Assembly (NCBI RefSeq): GCF_001723685.1
Contig: NZ_MCBX01000004.1
Location: forward strand, 62,001 to 126,000
Reading direction: 5' to 3'
Source: Candidatus Marithrix sp. Canyon 246
GTDB lineage: Bacteria > Pseudomonadota > Gammaproteobacteria > Beggiatoales > Beggiatoaceae
Length of the DNA stretch: 64,000 nt
A program made the position numbers and the translations under genes. Shown piece after piece: positions 40,693 through 50,760 of this stretch. Numbering within the stretch: the first letter of the stretch is position 1; each line of letters opens with the position of its first letter. Below the pieces are notes generated by a model. That model saw only the letters and a program-made list of their open reading frames with translations, did not search any database and was not told where the DNA came from.

Positions 40693-42507
40693 CTATGCAG
40701 ACCGTGATGCTCGTTTGCGTTCGTGTTCTTTTAGAAACTGTTTACGCAACCTAATGCTTTTTGGTGTTATTTCTACTAGTTCGCCATCATCAATAAATTC
40801 AATAGCTTGTTCTAAGCTCATTCTGATAGGTGGTGTTAGTAAAATATTTTCATCGGTGCCAGCAGCACGAATATTGGTTAATTGTTTAGCCTTCAGTGGA
40901 TTAACAATTAAATCATTGTCACGTGAATGAAGTCCAATTATCATACCTTCATATACTTCTGTACCCGGATCTATAAATAAACGTCCTCTATTTTGTAAAT
41001 TAAATAGAGCATAACCTAAAGTTTTACCTTGTCCATTAGCTATTAAAACTCCGTTATTACGTTGTCCAATAGTACCTTCTTTGACTGGCGCGTAACGATC
41101 AAAAACATGGTATAGTAAGCCAGTTCCAGATGTAGCGGTTAAAAACTCGGTACGAAAGCCAATTAAACCACGAGCCGGTATAGTAAAATCAAGTCTTACT
41201 CGCCCTTTGTCATCTGGTTGCATATTAGTTAATTCGGCTTTACGTTCTCCTAATTTTTCCATTACTGTACCTTGATGACTTTGTTCTACATCTACAGTCA
41301 GGTTTTCATAAGGTTCGCATTGTTCGCCATCAATCTCTTTTATAATAACTTGAGGACGGGAGACGGCTAGTTCATAGCCTTCACGGCGCATATTTTCAAT
41401 TAAAATTCCTAGATGTAATTCACCACGCCCTGAAATTAAAAATTTATCAGGATCATCCATATATTCAACGCGCAAAGCAACGTTGTGTAATAATTCACGT
41501 TCTAAACGTTCACGAATTTGGCGTGAAGTAACATATTTACCTTCTTTGCCAGCAAACGGTGAAGTATTAACTTGGAAAGTCATACTAACTGTAGGTTCAT
41601 CAACTGTTAAAGCTGGTAAAGCCTCTACATGTTCTGGATCGCAGAGAGTATCTGAGATATTTAATTTATCTATACCGGTAAAAGCAATAATATCACCAGC
41701 ATTAGCTTGTTCCATTTCTACTCGTTCTAAACCATGAAATCCTAAAATCTGTAATATTCTAGCTTGACGTTGTTTACCTTCAGTATCAAGAATAGTAATT
41801 GGAGAATTAGTTTTAATTCTGCCACGACTAATCCGTCCAATCCCAATAAGACCAACATAACTAGAATAATCTAAGGCAGATACTTGTAATTGAAACGGTT
41901 CATCAGGATCAACATCAGGAATTGGTACATGTTTAATAATGGCTTCAAATAGGGTTTCCATATTGCCGTCACGCACACCGCTATCTTCGCTGGCATAGCC
42001 ATTGATTGCTGAAGCATAAATTACTGGAAAATCTAATTGTGCATCATCAGCACCTAAATTATCAAATAATTCAAAGGTTTGGTCTAATACCCAATCTGGA
42101 CGTGCGCCATCACGGTCGATTTTATTAATTACCACCACTGGGCATAAACCACGATTTAAGGCTTTTTCGGTAACAAAGCGAGTTTGTGGCATCGGTCCTT
42201 CTACTGCGTCAACTAGCAATAATACGGAATCTACCATTGAAAGTACGCGCTCAACTTCTCCTCCAAAGTCAGCATGTCCGGGGGTATCAACAATATTAAT
42301 TCGATAGTCTTTCCAACGAACAGCGGTATTTTTAGAAAGTATGGTAATTCCACGTTCTTTTTCTAATTCATTAGAATCCATGACCCTTTCTAATTTATTA
42401 TTGCGATTTTCTAATGTTCCTGATTGTTGTAAAAGTTGATCAACAAGGGTAGTTTTGCCGTGATCAACATGAGCAATGATGGCGATATTACGTAGTTTAG
42501 TTATCAC
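40693..42507 (-). CDS. typA: Ribosome-associated GTPase TypA/BipA
   Basis: 604 residues. [20 protein letters not shown] (G1), ERGITI (G2), [15 protein letters not shown] (G3), NKIDRDGA (G4), then the EF-G-like domains and the BipA-specific C-terminus ([20 protein letters not shown]). Translation factor for stress and growth at low temperature. Convergent with gcvPB across the palindrome; divergent from the porin-like gene. Confidence 0.97.
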   Translation of the reverse strand: MITKLRNIAIIAHVDHGKTTLVDQLLQQSGTLENRNNKLERVMDSNELEKERGITILSKNTAVRWKDYRINIVDTPGHADFGGEVERVLSMVDSVLLLVDAVEGPMPQTRFVTEKALNRGLCPVVVINKIDRDGARPDWVLDQTFELFDNLGADDAQLDFPVIYASAINGYASEDSGVRDGNMETLFEAIIKHVPIPDVDPDEPFQLQVSALDYSSYVGLIGIGRISRGRIKTNSPITILDTEGKQRQARILQILGFHGLERVEMEQANAGDIIAFTGIDKLNISDTLCDPEHVEALPALTVDEPTVSMTFQVNTSPFAGKEGKYVTSRQIRERLERELLHNVALRVEYMDDPDKFLISGRGELHLGILIENMRREGYELAVSRPQVIIKEIDGEQCEPYENLTVDVEQSHQGTVMEKLGERKAELTNMQPDDKGRVRLDFTIPARGLIGFRTEFLTATSGTGLLYHVFDRYAPVKEGTIGQRNNGVLIANGQGKTLGYALFNLQNRGRLFIDPGTEVYEGMIIGLHSRDNDLIVNPLKAKQLTNIRAAGTDENILLTPPIRMSLEQAIEFIDDGELVEITPKSIRLRKQFLKEHERKRASRSA

Positions 42508-42590
42508 TAGTTACTTTTAGGTTAATTAATAAAAATATTATTATATCATTATCTATTCGTTTTGGCATATATCTAGCTTTATAAAAAAAG

Positions 42591-42655
42591 GATAGATACT
42601 TCAATAATTTATGTTTATAACCCATAAAATATAAATTAGATTTGAAGCATCTATC
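42591..42655. promoter_or_regulatory. Inverted repeat in the typA/porin divergent region
   Basis: GATAGATACTTCAA (42591-42604) and TTGAAGCATCTATC (42642-42655) are reverse complements with one mismatch, 37 bases apart. A TATAAT (42662-42667) follows the right arm and AAGGA sits before the porin ATG at 42698. The right arm would thus cover the -35 region of a porin promoter, as an operator would. Confidence 0.5.
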
Positions 42656-42697
42656 TTAGTATATAATTAATGATTATTTATAAGGAACAGGTAGTAG

Positions 42698-43630
42698 ATG
42701 ATTTTAAGAAAAACGTTATTTGTAGTAATTTGTTTAAATGCTTTGATTATTTCATATCCCACTTATGCCAAAACCACAAATTTTGACTTAAAAGGTGCGT
42801 TGAGCAAACATTGGAAAGGTAAACTTAAACTAGATCCTGACAAGGTTAGAACTGAGAAACAATTCAAAGAAGTTTATCTAAAATATAAAACTCGAAATGC
42901 TATGAATGTTACTATTGGTAAAATTGATGAACCTTTGAGCTTAGAATTATTGAGCAAGTTTCACAAAAATAGCCCTAATGTTGAGCCTTCTATTATTAAA
43001 GATATTTTAAAACCTTCTAAAAGATATGGTTTAATGTTTTCTCGTAATAATGGTAAAGTAAACCTTATGAGTGGCATTTATACAGGTAAGGCTAATCCTA
43101 GTAATTATTCTGTAACTAGTCGTGTTACTTATACGCCATTTAAACAGAAAGGTCGCTTATTGCATTTAGGTATGGCTTATTCGGTTCGTGATAATGGTAA
43201 TCAAAATTTTTTAAATTTGGAAGCAGCGGTAGCTTTTGGATCGTTATTATTTCAATCAGAATATATGAATAGTTCTGTAAATTCACAAATTAATAATGGA
43301 ATGATTAATTCCATTAATAATGGTTATTATTTGCGGGCGAGTTATTTTTTAACTGGTGAGTCTCCTTCATATAGATCTGGTAAATTTTTAGAAAAATTTA
43401 AGCCTTTTTCTAAAAAAGGTGCGCTGGAAGTAGTTGCTCGTTTGAATCAAATAGATAATATTAATAATAATAAGCTGCAACAAAATAAAAATACTACTTT
43501 GGGTTTAAATTATTATTTAGATTCTAAATTTAGTTTATCGGCTCATTATTTAATAAATAATAATGATGCTACTGATGATAAGCTTAATCAAGGTGATGTA
43601 GTTTCATTGAATTTTAAATATAAATATTAA
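42698..43630 (+). CDS. Porin-like outer-membrane protein (OprO/OprP-type C-terminus)
   Basis: 310 residues. The signal peptide ends at YPTYAKT; a basic, helix-poor N-terminal part is followed by alternating beta-strand sequence ending GDVVSLNFKYKY with a terminal aromatic residue, as in barrels. The last 100 residues (LEVVARLNQIDNIN ... TTLGLNYYLDSKFSLSAHY) resemble phosphate-selective Porin_O_P proteins, but it is much shorter than those (about 400-450). Substrate unknown. Promoter and a possible operator lie upstream. The next gene starts 2 bases after its stop. Confidence 0.6.
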   Translation: MILRKTLFVVICLNALIISYPTYAKTTNFDLKGALSKHWKGKLKLDPDKVRTEKQFKEVYLKYKTRNAMNVTIGKIDEPLSLELLSKFHKNSPNVEPSIIKDILKPSKRYGLMFSRNNGKVNLMSGIYTGKANPSNYSVTSRVTYTPFKQKGRLLHLGMAYSVRDNGNQNFLNLEAAVAFGSLLFQSEYMNSSVNSQINNGMINSINNGYYLRASYFLTGESPSYRSGKFLEKFKPFSKKGALEVVARLNQIDNINNNKLQQNKNTTLGLNYYLDSKFSLSAHYLINNNDATDDKLNQGDVVSLNFKYKY

Positions 43631-43632
43631 TA

Positions 43633-44550
43633 ATGTCTAAGTTTAGCTTCACTATTGTTGATGATACAGATGGTGCAACATTAGATAACGTCAAACCAAT
43701 TTATGATTTGTTAGCTTCTCTAAATATGAGAATAACAAAAACAGTGTGGTCATTACGTTGTGAAGAAGCTAATAATCCATATGTCATGTCTGCAACTTTA
43801 CAGGATAAAGATTATGCAGCATGGGTAAAGTCCTTACAGGATGACGGATTTGAAATCGCTTTTCATGGTGCTTCAGCCGGTTCTAATATTCGTGCTAGAA
43901 CTATACAAGGCTTGGAGCAGTTTGATAAGGTTTTAGCTAAATTGCCTAGTACTCATATTAATCATTCCAGAAATAGGGATAATCTTTATTGGGCAACAGC
44001 GCGTTTTAATTCGCCTTTGTTACGTGCTATAGTTGGTTTAAATCAAAAACTGAAACAATGGCATTATGAAGGAGAAAATCCAGATAGTCCTTATTTTTGG
44101 GGAGATATTTGTCAACAAACGATCCGTTATTCCCGCAATTTTACTTTTGTTCAACAAATTGATTTAACTGAAGTTAATCCAAGTTTGCCTTATAGGGATC
44201 CCTATAGACCTTATGTACCACGTTGGTTTTCTTCTTGTGATGGTGGTACGCCAGAACGGTTTATAGCTTTGTTATCACCAAAAAATATAAGTAAATTAGT
44301 GGCACAAGCTGGAGTTTGTATTGTTTATGCTCATTTTGGCATGGGGTTTGTCCAAAATGGTAAAGTATTACCAGCTGTAGAAAAAATATTACGAGAAATT
44401 GCCGCTTTACCCGATGGGCAATTTCTACCTGTAAATGAATTACTTGATTCCCGTAGCCCCGTTGCGGCACCTATTTTATCTAATAAAGAACGTCGTCGTA
44501 TGGAACGAATCTGGTTATGGGAAAAATTACGTAGTAGGGGAACTAGTTAA
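43633..44550 (+). CDS. Polysaccharide-deacetylase-superfamily protein
   Basis: 305 residues. KFSFTIVDDTDGATLDNVKP supplies the Asp pair and FEIAFHGASAGSN a metal-ligand histidine typical of NodB-like deacetylases; IVYAHFGMGF near the end could supply the second histidine. No signal peptide, so it acts in the cytoplasm or on lipid-linked sugar at the membrane. First of a chain of surface-polysaccharide genes with 2-base or negative spacing. Substrate not known. Confidence 0.65.
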   Translation: MSKFSFTIVDDTDGATLDNVKPIYDLLASLNMRITKTVWSLRCEEANNPYVMSATLQDKDYAAWVKSLQDDGFEIAFHGASAGSNIRARTIQGLEQFDKVLAKLPSTHINHSRNRDNLYWATARFNSPLLRAIVGLNQKLKQWHYEGENPDSPYFWGDICQQTIRYSRNFTFVQQIDLTEVNPSLPYRDPYRPYVPRWFSSCDGGTPERFIALLSPKNISKLVAQAGVCIVYAHFGMGFVQNGKVLPAVEKILREIAALPDGQFLPVNELLDSRSPVAAPILSNKERRRMERIWLWEKLRSRGTS

Positions 44551-44552
44551 TT

Positions 44553-45482
44553 ATGCTACCAAAATGGCGGCGCAGAGCTTTAGCTTATAAACTATTTAGT
44601 TTATTTCCATTTGGTAATCGTTTGTTTGATACTGTACGGGCAACTGTTGGTTTAAATCGAAATTTTGATTTGGCACGTCGTCATTATAGTATTGTAGAAA
44701 TGAGTTATATGCTTGCTCAAGCTGGTAAGTCAGTTAAGGGTAAGGATTTGGTTGAAATTGGTGCTGGTTGGCATCCTTTATTACCTGCATTATTTTATGG
44801 TATGGGGGCTAAAAGCATTGTAATGACTGATATTGTTAAACATATAAAACAGTCATATGTTGAGCAGACACTTGATTATTTGATTGCTCATGCGAATGAG
44901 ATTGCTGATCTTGCTGAGATACCTGCCAATCAACTTTTAACTCGTTGGGCTGGCTTACATCCACATGGTAAGCCGTGGCAAAAACATTGGAAGGAATATG
45001 GTATTGAGTACCATGCTCCTTTTGATTTTAGGAAAACTAAGTGGCAAGCTGATTCGGTGGATATGATTTATAGTAATTCTTGTATAAGTTATATTCCTAA
45101 ACCTATTTTAGAGAAAATTTTTCAAGAAAGTGCCAGAATTTTAAAGCCCGGTGGTTGGATTGCACATAATCTTATGCCTTATGATGATTATGCTTCTAGT
45201 GATCCTTCAATTACTCCATTAAATTTTTTGCGTTACGATGATGAGATCTGGGAGCGTATTGGTAATTGTGGTTTACATTATCAAAATCGTTTGCGCCCAA
45301 TTGCTTATTTATCCTTGGCAGAGCGTTATGGTTTATCTATACGATTTTTAGAACGACGACAACATCATTTAAAGAAAAAGATGTTGATTCGTAGTGATTT
45401 AGATGAAGAATTTCGTTATCTACCTGAAGAGGAATTGTTATGTGCGCATTTTTTAATGGTAGTAGATAAATGCGATTTTTAA
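44553..45482 (+). CDS. Class I SAM-dependent methyltransferase
   Basis: 309 residues. Rossmann motif I LVEIGAGWHPLLPALFYG, then VMTDIVKHI, and SNSCISYIP / SARILKPGGWIAHNL for motifs III-IV. Probably methylates a sugar or a lipid-linked glycan, since it lies between a deacetylase-like gene and a glycosyltransferase; the 3' end overlaps the latter by 13 bases. Confidence 0.82.
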   Translation: MLPKWRRRALAYKLFSLFPFGNRLFDTVRATVGLNRNFDLARRHYSIVEMSYMLAQAGKSVKGKDLVEIGAGWHPLLPALFYGMGAKSIVMTDIVKHIKQSYVEQTLDYLIAHANEIADLAEIPANQLLTRWAGLHPHGKPWQKHWKEYGIEYHAPFDFRKTKWQADSVDMIYSNSCISYIPKPILEKIFQESARILKPGGWIAHNLMPYDDYASSDPSITPLNFLRYDDEIWERIGNCGLHYQNRLRPIAYLSLAERYGLSIRFLERRQHHLKKKMLIRSDLDEEFRYLPEEELLCAHFLMVVDKCDF

Positions 45483-46690
45483 TATTAACTCAATATTTCC
45501 CACCTGAAACTGGCGCACCTCAAGTAAGAATGGCTGCTATGATCCGTGAATTGTTACGTTTAGGGCATACAGTCGAAGTAGTAACCGCTTTACCAAATTA
45601 TCCTCACGGTAAAATATTTCCAGAATATAAGGGATGTTTTTATAAGGCAGATGTCTGGGAAGGCGTATTAGTGCATCGTGTCTGGATGTATGCCGCTAGT
45701 GGTGCAGGTATTAAGCGTTTGTTGAATTATTTTTCTTTTATGCTTAGCGCGTTTATTGGATTACGTAAAGCTAAAAAGCCTGATTATTTGTTTGTTGAGT
45801 CTCCACCATTATTTTTAGGTATTACGGCTTATTTGGCTGCTAAAGCTTGGCGAGTACCTTTTATATTTAATGTAGCAGATTTATGGCCTGATTCGGTGCG
45901 AGATTTGGGTTTAATGCGTGATGGTTTTATGTTGCGGCAAGCTTATAAATTAGAAGCTTTTTTGTATCGTAAAGCTAGTTATATTACCATTGTAACTGAA
46001 GGTTTACGTCAAATTCTGATTAAGGAAAAACAAGTAGCCGCAGAAAAAGTTTTATTGTTACCAAACGGAATTGATATTCAGTGGTTTAAACCACAAGCAC
46101 CTGATGCTGCTTTTCGCGCAGAATTAGGTTTAGATGCTGATAAGCAGTTGATTTTATATACAGGTACGCATGGATATGCACATGGTATGGAGGTGATTTT
46201 AGATGCCGCTAAATTATTGTCTGATACTAATGTGTTATTCTTATGTGTTGGTGGTGGTTCTGAAAAAAGCCGTTTACAAGAAATGTCTAAACAAATGGGA
46301 TTAAAAAATGTCTTGTTTTGGGAACCTAAAACGCCTGAATTTATTGTGCGTTTGTATGGTTTAAGTTTAGCTGGGATTTCGACAATTATAGATTCTCCAT
46401 TACTAAAATGCGCTCGCCCAGCAAAAGCATTAGCAGTTATGGCTTGTGGTAAACCAGTATTATATAGTGGCAGCGGCGAAGGTAAAGAATTAGTCACTAA
46501 AGCAAAAGCAGGTATTGTGGTTAAACCGGGAAATCATCAAGCTTTAGCTGAAGCGGTACGAGATTTAATTAATAGCCCTGATTATGCAATACAATTAGGT
46601 AAAAATGGCAGAACTTATATAGAAAAGCATTTACAATGGTCTGATGTGGTTACTAATTGGTTGCAACAAATGGAGTTAAAAGGTGAATGA
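45470..46690 (+). CDS. Family 4 glycosyltransferase (WbuB-like)
   Basis: 406 residues. LTQYFPPETGAPQVRMAAMI is the GT4/WbuB start; AYLAAKAWRVPFIFNVADLWPDSV and the donor-site block ARPAKALAVMACGKPVLYSG with GEGKELVTKAKAGIVV fit GT-B retaining enzymes that add N-acetylated amino sugars to lipid-linked glycans. Overlaps its neighbours on both sides. Confidence 0.9.
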   Translation: MRFLILTQYFPPETGAPQVRMAAMIRELLRLGHTVEVVTALPNYPHGKIFPEYKGCFYKADVWEGVLVHRVWMYAASGAGIKRLLNYFSFMLSAFIGLRKAKKPDYLFVESPPLFLGITAYLAAKAWRVPFIFNVADLWPDSVRDLGLMRDGFMLRQAYKLEAFLYRKASYITIVTEGLRQILIKEKQVAAEKVLLLPNGIDIQWFKPQAPDAAFRAELGLDADKQLILYTGTHGYAHGMEVILDAAKLLSDTNVLFLCVGGGSEKSRLQEMSKQMGLKNVLFWEPKTPEFIVRLYGLSLAGISTIIDSPLLKCARPAKALAVMACGKPVLYSGSGEGKELVTKAKAGIVVKPGNHQALAEAVRDLINSPDYAIQLGKNGRTYIEKHLQWSDVVTNWLQQMELKGE

Positions 46691-47819
46691 TAATTTTCTT
46701 CCATTCGCATTGCCGTGTATCGGTGAAGAAGAAATTAATGAAGTAGTAGATACTTTAAAATCTGGTTGGTTGACAACTGGTCCAAAAACTAAGCGGTTTC
46801 AGAATGATTTTGCTCAATTTGTCGGGGTTGATCATGCTTTAGCTGTTAATTCCTGTACTGCTGGTTTGCATTTAGCTCTTGAGGCTATTGGGATTCAAGC
46901 TGGTGATAAGGTTATTACTAGTCCTTATACTTTTACCGCAACAGCGGAAGTTATACGTTATTTAGGTGCAGATCCAGTTTTTGTTGATATTGATCCTCAA
47001 ACTTTTAATATTGATCCTTATCAATTAGCGGCTACTCTTGATATTGTTGATGGTGTCAAAGCTATTATTCCTGTGCATTTTGCAGGGCAGGCTTGTGATA
47101 TGGATCCAATTTTAGAGTCAGCGGCTGAGTTTTCAGTTAAAGTTGTTGAAGATGCCGCTCATGCTTTACCTACGCTTTATAAGGGGCGTATGGTAGGTAG
47201 CTTGGGTGATATTACTGTTTATAGCTTTTATGTCACCAAGACTTTGGCTACTGGTGAGGGTGGTATGATAGCAACAGCAAATCCAGAATATGCTGAACGT
47301 ATGAGTATTTTACGTTTACATGGTATGAGTCGAGATGTATTTGATCGTAATTCTTCGTGGCATTATGATGTTGTGGCTCCGGGATTTAAGTATAATATGA
47401 CTGATATGGCGGCGGCTTTAGGAATTCATCAGTTACAAAAAGCTGAGTCTTTTCAACAACGACGCGCTGAAATTGCTAATTTATACACAAATAATTTAAA
47501 CGATCTGCCATTGACTATCCCTTATCAAGCTGATTATAGTAGTCATGCTTGGCATTTATATGTTATACAGTTAGATTTAGCAACAATAGATCGTAATACT
47601 TTTATTGAACGTATGGCGGCTGCGGGTATTGGCACTAGTGTCCATTTTATTCCATTGCATTTACAAACTTATTGGCGTGATCGTTATGATTTAAAAGCAG
47701 AAGATTTTCCTGTAGCTTTAGATGTTTATAATCGTGCTGTCAGTCTGCCGATTTATCCCTGTATGAGCGATGATGATGTTGATAGAGTTATTACGCAAGT
47801 TAGAACTATTTTAAAATGA
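46683..47819 (+). CDS. DegT/DnrJ/EryC1 sugar aminotransferase
   Basis: 378 residues. FALPCIGEEEINEVVDTLKS start; VNSCTAGLHLALEA; PLP lysine in YSFYVTKTLATGEGGMI; KYNMTDMAAALGIHQL. Aminates a 4-keto nucleotide sugar (PglE/WbpE-like). With the dehydratase 48411-50243 and the phosphoglycosyl transferase 47816-48406 it forms a PglF-PglE-PglC-like set for a 4-amino-6-deoxy sugar. Confidence 0.92.
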   Translation: MNDNFLPFALPCIGEEEINEVVDTLKSGWLTTGPKTKRFQNDFAQFVGVDHALAVNSCTAGLHLALEAIGIQAGDKVITSPYTFTATAEVIRYLGADPVFVDIDPQTFNIDPYQLAATLDIVDGVKAIIPVHFAGQACDMDPILESAAEFSVKVVEDAAHALPTLYKGRMVGSLGDITVYSFYVTKTLATGEGGMIATANPEYAERMSILRLHGMSRDVFDRNSSWHYDVVAPGFKYNMTDMAAALGIHQLQKAESFQQRRAEIANLYTNNLNDLPLTIPYQADYSSHAWHLYVIQLDLATIDRNTFIERMAAAGIGTSVHFIPLHLQTYWRDRYDLKAEDFPVALDVYNRAVSLPIYPCMSDDDVDRVITQVRTILK

Positions 47820-48406
47820 ACAGTAAACGTATTTTTGATGTTTGCTGTGTAATACCCGGTTTGATATTGTTAAGCCCTTTGTTTTTAATCATTGCAATCT
47901 GGATAAAATTAGGTAGTAGAGGATCGGTATTTTTTTTGCAAGAACGTGTGGGTCAGTTTGGTAAATCTTTTAAGATCATCAAGTTTAGAACTATGCACCC
48001 TGCCTTATCTGAACTAAAATTAACTGTGGGGCAGGATGTACGTATTACACGCTGTGGGAAATTCTTACGCCGTTCTAAATTAGATGAATTACCACAGTTA
48101 ATTAATGTGCTAAAAGGGGAAATGAGCTTAGTTGGTCCACGTCCAGAAGTAGCTGAATATGTCGCTCATTATCCAGATATTATTAAAGATTATGTATTAT
48201 CAGTGCCGGTTGGCATTACAGATTATGCTTCTATTGAATTCCATAATGAAAATGAAATTTTAGGTAATTCACAGCAACCTGAATTTGATTATATAGAAAA
48301 AATTTTACCTATTAAACTGGCTTATCATCAACAATATGTCAAACAACAGAGTTTGTTATTAGATATAACTTTGATTTTCAAAACCTTTAAAAAATTATTA
48401 TTATAA
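47816..48406 (+). CDS. Polyprenyl-phosphate phosphoglycosyl transferase (PglC-like)
   Basis: 196 residues: one reentrant/membrane helix (FDVCCVIPGLILLSPLFLII) and the monotopic phosphoglycosyl transferase domain: QERVGQFGKSFKIIKFRTM, RRSKLDELPQLINVLKGEMS, LVGPRPEVAEYV. Starts glycan assembly by loading the first sugar-phosphate on undecaprenyl phosphate. ATGA overlap with the aminotransferase. Confidence 0.93.
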   Translation: MNSKRIFDVCCVIPGLILLSPLFLIIAIWIKLGSRGSVFFLQERVGQFGKSFKIIKFRTMHPALSELKLTVGQDVRITRCGKFLRRSKLDELPQLINVLKGEMSLVGPRPEVAEYVAHYPDIIKDYVLSVPVGITDYASIEFHNENEILGNSQQPEFDYIEKILPIKLAYHQQYVKQQSLLLDITLIFKTFKKLLL

Positions 48407-48410
48407 GAAT

Positions 48411-50243
48411 ATGTCTTTGATTTATAATCGCTTGCCTATTATATTACATGATATTCTTATGGTCGGTATTGCATGGACATTAGCTATTTTAATTCGTTAT
48501 GAATGGCCATTATTTCCAGATGTAGAAGCTACGCTGTGGCAAGCTTTACCTATTGTAATTATAGTACAAAGTTTGGTTTTATGGCAAGGTGGTTTGTATA
48601 GAGGAATTTGGCGATTTGCCAGTCTGCCAGATTTACTTTCTATTTTACGTGCTGCTTTTATTGGTAGTCTTAGCATTGCTTTAGTCTTAGTATTATTTAA
48701 TCGTTTGGCATTAATTCCACGTTCTTCTTTACTGTTTTATCCTTTTCTATTAATTATTTTTCTCGGATTGCCTCGGTTAATATTTCGTGTCTTGAATGAA
48801 CATTCTTTTAATTTTTTATTAACTGATCAAGCTCATCCTAAACGAGTATTAATTTTAGGAGCTGGTACTTCGGGAGATATGCTAGTGCGTGATATGCTGC
48901 GTATTCGTGGTAATGAGTATATGCCGCTAGCTTTTTTAGATGATAATTCCCGTTTGCATGGTGGTAATGTTCAGGGTGTTCCTGTGTTGGGTAATTTCGA
49001 TCAATTAGTTGAAACTATTGAAACTATGCAAATTGATTTGATCATCATTGCTATGCCATCAGCCAGTGATGAGCAAATGCGTCGTGTAGTTGATTTGTGT
49101 AAAGGTTGTGAACTTCCTGTAATGACTTTGCCTAAGCTGGATCAATTGGTGAATAGACAGGTCAATTTCGGTGCTTTACATGATATTGCAATTGATGACT
49201 TATTGGGGCGTGCTAAAATTAAGTTAGATTGGAATATTATTAGTTTGGGTTTACATAAAAAAGTAGTTATGATAAGCGGCGGTGGTGGTTCAATTGGTAG
49301 CGAATTATGCCAACAAGTCGCAGGATTAAATCCTACAGCTTTAATTATTTTTGAACGCTGTGAATATAATCTCTATAAAATCGAACTGCAATTACGTGAA
49401 GAATTTCCTGATTTAGTTTTATATGCTCATTTAGGCGATATTGTAGATTCAGTGGCAATAAGGCATATTTTAGCGAAGTATAAACCTGAAGTGATTTTTC
49501 ATGCAGCGGCTTATAAGCATGTTCCGATGTTACAATCGCAAGCTAGAGAGGCGGTTCGTAATAATATTTTAGGTACACAAGCTTTAGTTGAAGCGGCAGT
49601 TGAATATGCTTGTAAAACTTTTGTAATGGTTTCAACTGATAAGGCGGTAAATCCAACAAATATAATGGGTGCTACTAAACGCGCTGCTGAAATTTTGTGT
49701 CAAACTATGAATGAAAATAGTAATACTAGTTTTATTACGGTGCGTTTTGGCAATGTTTTAGGATCAGCAGGTAGTGTTGTGCCTTTATTTAAGCAACAAA
49801 TCGCAAAAGGTGGTCCAGTTACGGTTACTCATCCTGAAATTAATCGTTATTTTATGACTATACCGGAAGCTTGTCAATTAATCTTGCAAGCCAGCGCGAT
49901 GGGTCAAGGTGGCGAAATTTTTGTATTAGATATGGGAAAGCCTATAAAAATTAGTTATTTGGCAGAACAAATGGTGCGTCTTTCAGGAAAGATACCTGAG
50001 CAAGATATTAAGATTATTTATACTGGTTTACGCCCCGGTGAAAAATTACATGAAGAATTGTTTTATACTGATGAAAAACTAGCTGCTACTAATCATCCTA
50101 AAATTTTATTAGCGGCTCATCGTCATAATGATATCGAAATTGTAATGACTAATTTAAGACAATTAACTGAAGATTGTAATGATTATAATCAACAAAATAT
50201 TATAAAAGGCGTGAAACAGATTGTACCAGAATTACAAATATAG
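48411..50243 (+). CDS. Membrane nucleotide-sugar 4,6-dehydratase (PglF/WbpM/CapD-type)
   Basis: 610 residues. Four N-terminal membrane helices, a CoA-binding-like domain (RVLILGAGTSGDMLVRDM), then the SDR catalytic domain: VVMISGGGGSIGSELCQQ, HAAAYKHVPMLQ, and the altered Ser/Lys site VSTDKAVNPTNIMGATKRA. Converts UDP-GlcNAc to a 4-keto-6-deoxy sugar. Last gene of the first polysaccharide block; the tRNA follows. Confidence 0.93.
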   Translation: MSLIYNRLPIILHDILMVGIAWTLAILIRYEWPLFPDVEATLWQALPIVIIVQSLVLWQGGLYRGIWRFASLPDLLSILRAAFIGSLSIALVLVLFNRLALIPRSSLLFYPFLLIIFLGLPRLIFRVLNEHSFNFLLTDQAHPKRVLILGAGTSGDMLVRDMLRIRGNEYMPLAFLDDNSRLHGGNVQGVPVLGNFDQLVETIETMQIDLIIIAMPSASDEQMRRVVDLCKGCELPVMTLPKLDQLVNRQVNFGALHDIAIDDLLGRAKIKLDWNIISLGLHKKVVMISGGGGSIGSELCQQVAGLNPTALIIFERCEYNLYKIELQLREEFPDLVLYAHLGDIVDSVAIRHILAKYKPEVIFHAAAYKHVPMLQSQAREAVRNNILGTQALVEAAVEYACKTFVMVSTDKAVNPTNIMGATKRAAEILCQTMNENSNTSFITVRFGNVLGSAGSVVPLFKQQIAKGGPVTVTHPEINRYFMTIPEACQLILQASAMGQGGEIFVLDMGKPIKISYLAEQMVRLSGKIPEQDIKIIYTGLRPGEKLHEELFYTDEKLAATNHPKILLAAHRHNDIEIVMTNLRQLTEDCNDYNQQNIIKGVKQIVPELQI

Positions 50244-50259
50244 TAAAATAGACAAAAAT

Positions 50260-50335
50260 GCCGGTGTAGCTCAGTTGGTAGAGCAACTGTTTCGTAAATA
50301 GTAGGTCGGGAGTTCAAATCTCTTCACCGGCACCA
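50260..50335 (+). tRNA. tRNA-Thr (anticodon CGU)
   Basis: A 76-base cloverleaf: acceptor GCCGGTG/CACCGGC, D arm GCTC...GAGC, anticodon arm ACTGT-TTCGTAA-ATAGT with anticodon CGT, T arm GGGAG-TTCAAAT-CTCTT, discriminator A and encoded CCA. Reads ACG. A partial decayed copy of its 5' side lies at 51894-51926. Confidence 0.97.
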
Positions 50336-50396
50336 TCCTTCACTATTCTTAATCCTTTCTTTATATCCTCTTATAGTTAAATAAGGAAGTACAATT

Positions 50397-50750
50397 TTGA
50401 GAATCATTACCCAAAAAAGAATCAAAAATACCATGCTTCTCTATCCACAATGGAAAACAGGATTAAAACTATGGATGGAAACTTTTAAACAAAAAAATAT
50501 AAATTTTGAATCTTTTGAGCAAATAAAAACACTATGGAAAGAAAGTAGTGGATGGAATGTTGATCGTGTTCCAGCACGAAATGTTACAGATAAAACTTTT
50601 GGGAGTGATATTGATTTATATATTTTTGATGTGCATGGTACTAACTGTAGAATAGTAACTAGAATACATCCAACCAATCATAGAATTTTTATACGATTTG
50701 TTGGTTCACATCAAAAATACGATAAATGGTGTAAATTAAATATTAAATAA
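50397..50750 (+). CDS. higB: HigB-type mRNA-interferase toxin
   Basis: 117 residues, with a TTG start at 50397 preceded by AAGGAAG; the resulting MRIITQKRIKNTML matches the family start, so the alternative start is preferred. ESSGWNVDRVP, LYIFDVHGTNCRIVTRIH and FIRFVGSHQKYDKW form the HigB_toxin (PF09907) core. Ribosome-dependent RNA cleavage is the family activity. Ten bases before its antitoxin. Confidence 0.9.
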   Translation: MRIITQKRIKNTMLLYPQWKTGLKLWMETFKQKNINFESFEQIKTLWKESSGWNVDRVPARNVTDKTFGSDIDLYIFDVHGTNCRIVTRIHPTNHRIFIRFVGSHQKYDKWCKLNIK

Positions 50751-50760
50751 GGAAAATATA

